Shown here piece after piece: positions 55,586-64,000 of a DNA stretch of 64,000 nt. Position 1 is the first letter of the stretch, and each line of letters opens with the position of its first letter. The DNA is from Oenanthe sinensis. Taxonomy: Eukaryota; Streptophyta; Magnoliopsida; Apiales; Apiaceae. The notes under the pieces are model-generated. The model saw only the letters and a program-made list of their open reading frames with translations, was not told where the DNA came from and ran no database searches. Both the position numbers and the translations under genes were made by a program. Location: assembly GCA_028671895.1 (NCBI GenBank), contig CM053803.1, positions 45,320,786 to 45,384,785 of the forward strand, given 5' to 3'.

Positions 55586-57437
55586 GGACTTTGACTTTGA
55601 CTTTGACTTTGACTTTTCTGGCTAAATGACCACACATCTTTAATTGTAGCAGGAAAAATTGGTACATTTTTAGGATTATTAATAGTGATAAATTAAGATG
55701 TAATTTCTTTTACATTTAAATTAAAAAATAATTTAAATTATTATAAAAATATTACATAATGACAGGAGCTAATTAACATTAAGTTTAAAAACTACATGTC
55801 AAATAAAAAAAATTTAGATTTCAAAATACTAAAATTCAATCACATGACTTTCGGTGACGTGAATATTTATATTATTCACGTTGGTATGTGCTTCCTGTCA
55901 TCGTAGAACTTGGTCCTGTTATTTCACTTTCAGTCCTTTTAAAAACAATTTAATAAGAGAAACATCAACCCGTTGGTATGTGTATTCCATCAATTGTTTA
56001 ATTAATTTTCATTTTTAAAGAAGAAAATTCAAAATTAATTTACGTAATTAATTTTTCCATTCCTTTAAAATATGTGCTAATAATTTTAGATAAAAAAAAG
56101 TAATGTAGATAATTGAATTTAGAGTAGCCAAGTTCAGTGGCGCGTAACTATGATTTCAAGATAGTTGGACTCAAATTTTTAATATAAACAAAATAAACTT
56201 TATTTAAAAAATTTAAAAACTTATCATTACCTCGAAAATGAGGTTCATGTTGTAAATCATAAAATCATAACTAAATCTATATTCAAGCGTTTGTGAAAGT
56301 TAAACTCTATTTCGTATCATTGTTATCTCATATATATGGAAAATATGTGATAGATTTTGTTTTTGATTTTTAAATATTTGAAAATTTTCTTATACCTTGA
56401 TTGTGTAATCAGTCGAAGGAACATTTGTAATTTTTTTTTTACTTTTTAATTTTATAAAAATGTAGATAAGTGTCCTCTTCGACTTAATTTTTTAATTGTT
56501 ATAAACAGTATGGCTCCCGCATTCCCGATACATAACATAATCCAAGTGAATTAACTTAAAATCTTTACGTTCAGACCAGCCATCATATTAGCAAATACAC
56601 GTATTGAGTTTAATGCGTGAAAAAAAATGAGAAATGACAATCTATTTCTTTGAAATCTCACGAGAGTAATGTAATAGTGTACTCTAACCAATCATACTAT
56701 TTAAATCAATTTAATTGGATTTTTTTTGTTTTATTGTGTATTACTTCTTTGGAAAATTGGAATCGAATGGTTGTAAAATAAGGAGTAAAATCAAGAAATT
56801 GGATATATGGTAAAATCTTTTTTGTGAGAATTGTAATTTAACTATCCAACAACGGATGGTGTGATGACATTAGAAATAATGACAATTAACAAGTACTGGA
56901 ATTGTAAGTAGAAACATTAAAATTGTAAAAAATAGAAGTTACTATAAAACGAGAGTTTTAAAATAATCAAAAAAATATATTGATTATTTTGACACTAGTC
57001 CAGGCTTCAGCACCCCTTAGCTCCCTAGTTCCGCCCATGGTCAAGTCAACGTTGTTATTGCGAGTTTAAACCATATCCGGTGGATGACACTAAAATAGTG
57101 TTATTTTAACATTATTTTAGTATTAAAATTACATAATTTACAAAACCAAATTCAATTAGAAGTACACTATATCATACATTATAAGGAATTTTTTACATTA
57201 TATCATAAATTATAAGAAATCTTTTACTTATTAAAATAATAAATACTTAGAGTTTTGATACTTAAAAAATAAATTTGTTTTTATTAACAAATACAAGTGT
57301 ATAGTTGAAATTTTAGAGGACACCAAATTTGATGTGAAGATGACACCAAATTTAGTATTACTCCAATTATTTAGTGTCATCTTGACAGTATTTTAGGGTC
57401 CCGTTAGAGTTAGTTTTACATTAAATAGTATTAAAGT

Positions 57438-57662
57438 CAATGGCGGACCCAAACTAAAATTTTAATAGAGATACTCGCAACTTAAAGAAAAATGACGGGT
57501 TCTAAATTTTAATATTTTTATAATTAGTTAAATTATTTTATAATTGTAAATACTATATTTAAATATTTAAATTTATCTCTCAGAATATATTTATATAATT
57601 ATTTTATAAAATTATGAATATATTTATAGGTTTTTCACTTCATGAATTTCATAAGCTTATAA

Positions 57663-57715
<53 letters not shown>

Positions 57716-58195
57716 TATCCTATATATAATAAAAATAAGAAGAATCTTATTCAAATACTATCAACTATTAAGAGTTCGAATCTCATTAATAATATAATAA
57801 ATATAATATGTATATTATATAGTAAAAATATTAATAGACATAATTAAAAATTTACTTAGTCTAGGACATTGTTTAATATACAATTATAATAATTCAAATT
57901 ATATCTATTTTTAATTATTTAAGAAAACACATATTTAATTTAAAGTTTAACTTTTTATTAAATAAGATTATATTTTATTTAAAATTTAACATTTTTATTA
58001 AATAAGATTATATTTTATTTAAAATTTAAAGTTTAATTTTTTTATTAAATAAGATTTTATTTAAATTAAATTTCAGAGGGGGCATTATACTATTTTTAGT
58101 GGGTGTATTAATATAATAATGTAAATTTTACTTAACAAACAGAAAATTTCACTGGAAACCTTTACCCCACTGCTACTACCGTAGGTACGCCCCTG
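57438..58195. mobile_element. hAT-like non-autonomous element with perfect 8-bp target duplication
   Basis: Ends CAATGGCGGACC and, from the other strand, CAGGGGCGTACC (9 of 12 match). Flanks ATTAAAGT at 57430-57437 and 58196-58203 are identical, the 8-bp duplication of hAT elements. The 758-bp interior is very AT-rich and non-coding, with a TA run at 57669-57710 and three copies of a roughly 55-bp unit (TTATTAAATAAGATTATATT) at about 57940-58070. Confidence 0.88.
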
Positions 58196-58203
58196 ATTAA
58201 AGT

Positions 58204-58639
58204 AATATTATTTTAACATTTTAATATCTCATTAAAAATACTATTTTAACCTTTTAGTATTTCATTGGCTATGCCCTCTGCTGTACTAAGGTATATAAAG
58301 GTATGTAGTGAGATTTGTAGGCGGTGAGTCAAGTGAATACTGTCCGACAAAGATAGATGACGTGGACGTATACAAGCAAACACAGAATAGACCAGTCACG
58401 TAAAAAATGGAGCATCAAGGAAGCTAGAATATAGAGGTATAGACTAGCTTGACTATACTTTCATACTATTAAATACGGAGTATCAATTATTCTTTTTGGA
58501 CTAATTTATACAATATTGTTTAATTATTTCTAGTTAGATTAATTAAATTTTACTTAAAAATTATATTTATTATATAATTAAAAAGTTATATCCTTATAAA
58601 TTATATATAATATATTTTAAAATTTAAACTTTAACTTAT
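58204..58639. other. AT-rich spacer, no gene
   Basis: Contains a diverged copy (58318-58440: GTCAAGTGAATACTGTCCGAC, GTATACAAGCAAACACA) of the receptor-like gene upstream block, otherwise nothing recognisable. Confidence 0.5.
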
Positions 58640-58642
58640 TAT

Positions 58643-58708
58643 TTAGAAATAAGTATTTAGCTCGTAGATGAAACCTGCTTGTGATACTTTCTTGGATGAA
58701 GATGCCAT
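58643..58708 (-). pseudogene. start of the post-pol ORF of the minus-strand SIRE-like element
   Basis: ATG at 58708 opens MASSSKKVSQAGFIYELNT and stops after 22 codons where the element sequence ends. The MAS start and position mirror 19743 in the first element. A long CT-rich leader (TCTCTCTCAATC) at 58770-58860 and a TATA-like ATATAAATAGTG (58898-58910) precede it, which would suit a separate promoter for this ORF. Confidence 0.6.
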
Positions 58709-58929
58709 TTCTTTGAGTAGAAGATTAATAGAACAAAAACTTTGAAGATATTAAGAAGATTGAGTACTTAGTAATTGAGAGAAAATTGAGTGCAGAGAGA
58801 AAGGGTTAGAGATTGAGTTCGTAGATTGAGAGAGAGAGAAAGGGATAGAGAAGTTGTTAGTAAAATTGCAAGTAAGAATTAAAAATTATTTTAATCTCAC
58901 TATTTATATTTACTGAGTTCCCAATCAAT

Positions 58930-59292
58930 TTCTTACTCAAAATATAACTTAATCGACCGTTGGAGGAAAAATGAAAAGTAGAAATTATCAATTTTGACAA
59001 TCGACTGTAATACATATATGAATGTATGCATAAATCAATTGATAAAATAAGTAATCAACAGCTAGATTTTGTACATGTCGATTGATGACATGGACCCCTT
59101 AAATTCCAGGTCATCGATTGATAATTAACTTATCAATCGACAGGTACTATTAATTGTCGATAAATAAATATATCATCGATTGATATATTTATCTGTCGAT
59201 AGTTACAAATATCCATTGATATGTAAAATGTTTATCAATTGATTATGGAAGAATCAATGGATTAACATAGTCAATGGCTACAATCTAAAAAT

Positions 59293-59335
<43 letters not shown>
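58930..59335 (-). repeat. Word-rich spacer (TCAATCGAT/ATCAATTGAT) and TA microsatellite
   Basis: Between the RNase H stop and the post-pol ORF, about fifteen variants of (A/T)TCAAT(C/T)GAT, often palindromic, occur in 400 bp. A pure TA run occupies 59295-59335. Confidence 0.9.
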
Positions 59336-59341
<6 letters not shown>

Positions 59342-59357
59342 CAGACATTTAATGGAT

Positions 59358-59909
59358 TTAAACATAGTTAAGCATACCTAAATCACAGACCAATCTATTG
59401 AAAGTAGATTCATCTAAAGGTTTGGTAAAAATGTCTGCAAGTTGTCTTTCACTAGGGACAAAATGTAATTTAACTGTACCATTCATTACATGTTCCATAA
59501 TGAAGTGATACCTTATGTCAATGTGCTTGGTTCTGGAATGTTGCATAGGATTTTCTGTTATTGCAATGGCACTTGTGTTATTATAGAAAATAAGAATCTT
59601 GTTCATGTTGAACCCATAGTCAAATAGTTGATTCCTCATCCATAATATTTGTGCACAACAACTTCTAGCTGCAATGTATTCAGCCTCTGCAGTAGGTGTA
59701 GACACTGAATTTTGCTTCTTGCTAAACCATGATACAAGCTTATTTCCTAAAAATTGACAGGTGTATGTGGTACTTTTTCTGTCAATCCTGCAACCTGCAT
59801 AGTCTGCATCTGAATAACCAATTAGATCAAATCCAGAGTCTCTAGGGTACCAAATTCCAAGATTTGGTGTTCCTCTGAGATATATGAATATTCTTTTTAT
59901 TGCAGTCAA
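59358..59909 (-). pseudogene. RNase H of the minus-strand SIRE-like element
   Basis: Open frame of 183 codons: GYSDADYAGCRIDRKST, PTAEAEYIAARSCCAQILWM, IDIRYHFIMEHV, LADIFTKPLDEST. The usual Asp-Asn pair in the IYCDN box reads IFYNN, so a catalytic Asp is lost. It continues the RT frame upstream after one stop near 59913. Confidence 0.9.
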
Positions 59910-59915
59910 ATGAGA

Positions 59916-60963
59916 TTATTTAGGATCAGCCTGAAACCTAGCACAAAGACATGTAGCAAATATTATGTCTAACCTACTTGCAGTTAAATAAAGTAACGAG
60001 TCAATCATGCCTTTATAACTTGAAATGTCTACTTTAGCTTCCTTAGTATTCAATTCAAGTTTAGTTGTAGTGGCCATGAGAGTTTTTGCAGAAGAACATT
60101 CATTTAAATCAAATCTCTTTAAAAAATCAGAAATATATTTGGTTTGATTTATAAAAATACCATCTTTGACTTGTTTGACTTGCAAACCAAGAAAATAGGT
60201 AAGTTCTCCCATCATGCTCATTTCATATTTACTCTGCCTCAACTTAGCAAACTTTTGACAAAGTTTCTCATTAGTTGAGCCAATGTCATCTACATAGATT
60301 TGAACAAGAATCATAGAGCCACTAATATTTCTATAAAATAGAGTTTTATCAACAGTACCTCTTGTGAAGTGATTCTCAATTAAGAATTTGGATAATGTGT
60401 CTTACCAGGCTCTAGGTTCTTGTTTCAATCCATAAAGTGCCTTGAGAAGATAGTATAAAAATCCAGGATGAATAGGATCAATAAAATCAGGAGGTTGTTC
60501 TACATATACTTTTTCCTCTAGTTTTCCATTGAGAAAATCACTTTTCACATCTATCTGATACACCTTGAAATTAGCATGAGAATCATATGCTAGAAAGATT
60601 CTGATTGCTTCCAACCTCGCAACTGGTGCAAATGTTTCATCAAAATCTATGCCTTCTTCTTGGGAGTAGCCCTTTGTCTAATCTTGCTTTATTCTTTGTC
60701 ACTGTACCAGATTCATCCATTTTGTTTCTGAACACACATTTTGTACCAATGACAGACTTGTTCTTTGGTTTGGGCACCAGCTTCCATACCTTGTTTCTTT
60801 CAAACCGATTCAACTCTTCTTGCATAGCAATTATCCAATCAGGATCATTCAAGGCTTCTTCAATCCTTTTTTGTTTTTCTTGAGACAGGAAGCTACTATA
60901 CAAGCATTCATTTTGAGTTGCACTTCTAATTTTGACACCATAATTTGCATCTCTAATGATCAA
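59916..60963 (-). pseudogene. reverse transcriptase of the minus-strand SIRE-like element
   Basis: Segments 60963-60640, 60614-60402 and 60314-59916. Motifs WKLVPKPKNKSVIGTKCVF, KVYQIDVKSDFLNGKL, YGLKQEPRAW and a catalytic box reading YVDDIGSTN, where two residues of the normal YVDDIIFGSTN are deleted. Frameshift near 60640 and a stop after PRAW at 60402 break it. Confidence 0.9.
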
Positions 60964-62431
60964 TTCAAAGGGATGGCTTCTTGTCCATTTCCTTTGTGGT
61001 GGTAAATTTGACCTTGAAGATATGCTTCATGATCATTGGAATTGTTATGATCATTGTGATGTGATTGATTATTTGAGAACCCTCTCTCTGAGATGGATAA
61101 TCTACTTGAAGACTGTTGAGCAGAGTTGTTATCCATTGAATGGTTATCAATTGATGTATTATCAGTCGATTGATGATTATCAATTGATAAATTATCTGTT
61201 GATGCATTGACATCAATTGATGGGGTGTTTCTGGGTACTTGATTTCTTAAAATTTCTACATCATCATCACTTTCTTCACCATTGCTTGTTGATTCATTTT
61301 TAAAATACAATAGGTCATGGTATCCTTCATCAAACAACCCTTGAATCTTCTTATCATCAAAGACTACATGCATAGATTCCATAACAATGTGTAATCTAAG
61401 ATTGTAAACTCTGTAAGCTTTGGTTGTTATTCCATATCCAACAAATATAGCTTCATCAGCCTTGGCTTCAAACTTTCCTAGATTTTTACCTTGATTTCTT
61501 AGTACAAAGTATTTGCAGCCAAAGGCATGAAGAAAATTAATTGTTGGCTTATTGTCTTTCTTCATCAATTAATATGGTGTTTTGTCTTGTAGTTGATTGA
61601 CCATGGAAGTATTTTGAATGTAACAAGCAATATTAATTGCTTCTGCCCAGAAATACGTAGGAAGTTTTGCTTCTTCTAACATAGTTCTAGCAGCTTCAAT
61701 CAAGGTCCTATTTTTTCTTTCAACTACTCCATTTTGCTGTTGAGTCCTTGGTGCAAAGAAATGATTAGTGATACCTTTTTCTTCACAGAATTCTTTCATT
61801 GTTGCATTCTTGAATTCAGTACCATTATCACTTCTTATTTTCTTGACCTTCCATTCAGTGCCATTGTTAACATTCTTCACATTACTGATAATGAATTTTC
61901 TTGCCTCATCCTTATAATGTAAGAAATATACCCATGTATATCTTGTGAAGTCATCCACAATTACTAAAGCATATTTCTTTTTGGCAATTGAAATGATGTT
62001 GATTGGTCTAAATAAGTCCATGTGCAATAATTCCACAGGCTTATCAATTGATGATTCAGATTTTGACTTGAATGATGTCTTCCTTTATTTTCCCTTTTGA
62101 CAGGCATCACATAGTCCATCCTTGGTGAATTCTATCCGTGGAATGCCTCTAACCAAATCTTTCTAACCAATTGATTCATGGCTTTGAAATTCAAATGGGC
62201 TAGCTTTTTGTGCCAAATCCAACTTTCATCTATATTGGCTTTGCTTAGTAAACATGTCATTGAATTTACCTTTACAGGGTTGAAATCAGCCACATAGACA
62301 TTTCCTTTTCTTTCACCAATTAAGAGAATTTCATTAGATTCTTTGTTGGCTATGATGCATGATCCAGTAGAAAACCACACACCATTTCCATTATCATACA
62401 GTTGACTAATACTGAGCAAATTGTGCCTCAA
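60960..62431 (-). pseudogene. integrase of the minus-strand SIRE-like element
   Basis: Segments 62431-62132 (HNLLSISQLYDNGNG, zinc region WHKKLAHLNF), 62036-61569 (HMDLFRPINIIS, IVDDFTRYTWVYF, RSDNGTEFKNATMKEF, QQNGVVERKNRTLIEAARTM) and 61568-60960 (KPTINFLHAFGCKYFVL). The D, D, E triad is kept. The linker at 61200-61100 carries SIDN/STDN repeats written by TCAATTGATAA words. A frameshift near 62090 and a TAA at 61569 break it. Confidence 0.9.
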
Positions 62432-62830
62432 TCCATCAAATAGTGCTACAGGTTCAATGATAACATTTTCTCTTGCAAATGAGCCATATCCCAGAGTAAA
62501 ACCTTTGTTGTTATCTCAAAAGTTACTCCTAGGCCAGCCTTTTCCAAAAATTTTGTGAGCAGGGACAAATCTCCAGTCATGTGCCTACTTTCCCATATCA
62601 AGAGTATAATTGTTGTTCTTGTTTATGCCTACTTTCCCATTTCTATTCTTTTTCTTTTTCTCAGACTTAGGGTGAATGATTTCAACAGGTGTTATCCCTT
62701 CTAATTTCTCTTTTAATTTCTTCATTGATAAGCTACCAATGTTGATCTTTTCAACCTTAGTCTCAACTTGATTCTTGGTTTCCTTAAAAAATTTGATAGG
62801 GGTGTTAAAGTTGTTATTCTTATCAGCCAT
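62432..62830 (-). pseudogene. protease region remnant of the minus-strand SIRE-like element
   Basis: Segment 62830-62585 is a Lys-rich linker ending at a stop in the place of the protease DSG motif. TGDLSLLTKFLEKAGLG with LGYGSFAREN and IIEPVALFDGLR-type text follows in shifted frames to 62432. The catalytic DSG itself is not readable. Confidence 0.75.
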
Positions 62831-62935
62831 TGATAATTTACTTGTCGATGGATGCTTATCAATTGATTCTGCATCAATCGATTAATAATCCTTATCAGTT
62901 GATGAGGGATTAGTAGTCGATTGATCTTTATCCAT

Positions 62936-64000
62936 TTAAGTATCAGTCAATGGCTTGCCTACTAATTTAGGGGATTCTCCTAGAGTATCTAAACCCTGAA
63001 TATCAATAATTTGTTTGACATTTTTAACAGACCTATTCCATTTGTTAATGGTTTTAATTTCTTTAGCCAATTGTTCTTTTAGAATTTTATTTTTCAAATT
63101 ATTCACTAGTTCATTTCTATCATCTTTACTTTCCTGCTTGAATCTATTTAAACAAACAAGTTCATCTTCAAGAAAAGCATTCCTCTGAGCTAAGGCATCA
63201 ATGGTGTTCTTTAACTTGAGGTCTTCTTTGTTTAGAGATTTTAAAGTGACATGCAGATTGTACAATTCATTAGACATTTCATTAAAAGTACTATTGCATT
63301 CATCTTTTGAAAGCTCAGAAAAGTTAGTAGCTATTACCTGATTTGATGATGAACTAGCTTCTTCATCTTCATGGTTGGCCATTAGAGTTAGATTGATGAA
63401 TTCTTCAGAATCACTTTCCTCAACAGCCCAGTCTTTCTCTTCAGTAATAAAAGCCTTTTCTTTTTGTTTAAGAAGGTCAAAGTACTTCTTTTTGTAGTCA
63501 ATACCATCATATGACCTTGCCTTTTCTTGTTTTGGCTTTCTGCACTCATTTGAGAAATGACCAGCCAATCCACCGTTAAAGCATTTGAATTTTGATCTAT
63601 CAACCAAAATTTTCTTTTGATTGTTACTTTTAAGCTGGGATCCAGGCCTTTAAGCATTTAGATTCCTCTTAAATTTTATCTTTGAAAATTTCCTTGACAG
63701 AAATGCAAGTGCTCATCAATCTCATCCAAATTATCCTAATAGCATGCTTCATTTTCTTCACACTTGCCCTTACCCTTTCCTTTGGATGATTCTTCATCAG
63801 CATCACCAGCCACCAAGACAGAACCTTCTACACAGCCTCTTTGCTTCTTCTCTTCATTTCCCTTGGCCATTAAAGCCACAATTTTCTCTCTTCTTTAATT
63901 CTTCTCAATCTCCTCATCTTGTTGGATTTCCAATTCATATGTCTTGAGAATACCATAAAGTTTTTCAAGAGTTTAATCCTTGAAGTCTTGAAATTTTCTA
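62936..64000 (-). pseudogene. gag of the minus-strand SIRE-like element, runs off the window
   Basis: Segment 63607-62936 starts with the zinc knuckle CFNGGLAGHFSNEC, in which the second Cys has become Gly, disabling zinc binding. A coiled-coil-like acidic part follows. Upstream, 64000-63660 continues as Gag in broken frames (EEIEKN, VEGSVLVAGDADEESSKGKGKGK). The 5' LTR and Gag N-terminus lie beyond the window. Confidence 0.85.

Larger units (their letters stand above)
54316..57437. other. Upstream region of the receptor-like gene, with decayed self-duplications
   Basis: No intact gene. Several blocks are repeated: 54580-54712 matches 55990-56128 (ATTAATTTTTCCATTCCT, ATGTGCTAATAATTTTAGAT); a GAATGTTGTCCG-containing block at 54318 recurs at 54738 and, more diverged, at 58326. 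With 55422-55585 these show the 5' end of the receptor-like gene was duplicated more than once and then decayed. Confidence 0.65.
58640..64000 (-). mobile_element. SIRE-like copia element on the minus strand (TCAATCGAT-word family), cut at both ends
   Basis: Minus-strand order from the window edge: gag with zinc knuckle, protease remnant, integrase, RT, RNase H (ends 59358), a word-rich spacer, and the first 22 codons of a post-pol ORF at 58708. Left of about 58640 the element is lost, so no LTR is visible. Many ATCAATTGAT/TCAATCGAT words occur in spacer and coding parts. Several stops and frameshifts. Confidence 0.9.

Noticed and set aside
57040..58280. A further MITE surrounding the 758-bp hAT-like element
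   Set aside because: GTGTTATTTTAACATT-like words occur on both sides, but no convincing ends or target duplication could be set.
1..64000. tRNA, rRNA or riboswitch genes
   Set aside because: None seen. The TGGTATCAGAGC sites are retrotransposon primer-binding sites, not tRNA genes.

Overview
This is nuclear DNA of a flowering plant, most likely a eudicot. It is AT-rich, its genes have GT-AG introns, Ty1/copia and CACTA transposons dominate it, and it carries plant-only families: a gibberellin 2-oxidase, an LRR receptor-like protein and a long-chain alcohol oxidase relic. The species cannot be named from the sequence alone.

Layout. 1-2287: 3' half of a copia element with its 3' LTR. 2288-14127: gene-poor DNA holding one intact host gene, a three-exon gibberellin 2-oxidase on the minus strand (4966-7313), a Stowaway-like MITE, a hAT-like element nested in a Mutator-like MITE (8891-9975), and a solo LTR inside a TA microsatellite (11560-12343). 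14128-43390: a nest of SIRE-like copia elements. The first (14128-36325) has been split by a complete 12.5 kb CACTA transposon (20610-33073, target duplication CAA). The CACTA carries two spliced transposase genes, a 176-bp satellite-like array and foldback subterminal regions. The first copia ends in an LTR unlike its 5' LTR and abuts a second copia (36326-38989), which is broken in its integrase by a third in inverted orientation (38990-41700). A fourth copia relic follows (41705-43390).

43500-49700: a receptor-like-protein fragment and an alcohol oxidase pseudogene, separated by a structurally complete, young copia element with 300-bp LTRs (43860-48698). 49988-54248: an apparently intact two-exon LRR receptor-like protein gene on the minus strand. 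54316-58640: its upstream region, with truncated duplications of its own 5' end and a 758-bp hAT-like element with a perfect 8-bp target duplication. 58640-64000: another SIRE-like copia on the minus strand, cut by the window edge.

Four coding units look intact: the gibberellin 2-oxidase, the receptor-like protein and the two CACTA genes. The rest is transposon relics and gene fragments. The most unusual patterns are: (i) SIRE-like families that each carry their own short word repeated many times in LTR, untranslated and coding DNA (AACTCTGA, CAGAGTCT, TCGAGAAGTC, TCAATCGAT); (ii) a 176-bp tandem array with a 352-bp higher-order period inside the CACTA element; and (iii) the chimeric copia with mismatched LTRs. 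Protein families were recognised from memory of their motifs; no database search was run.
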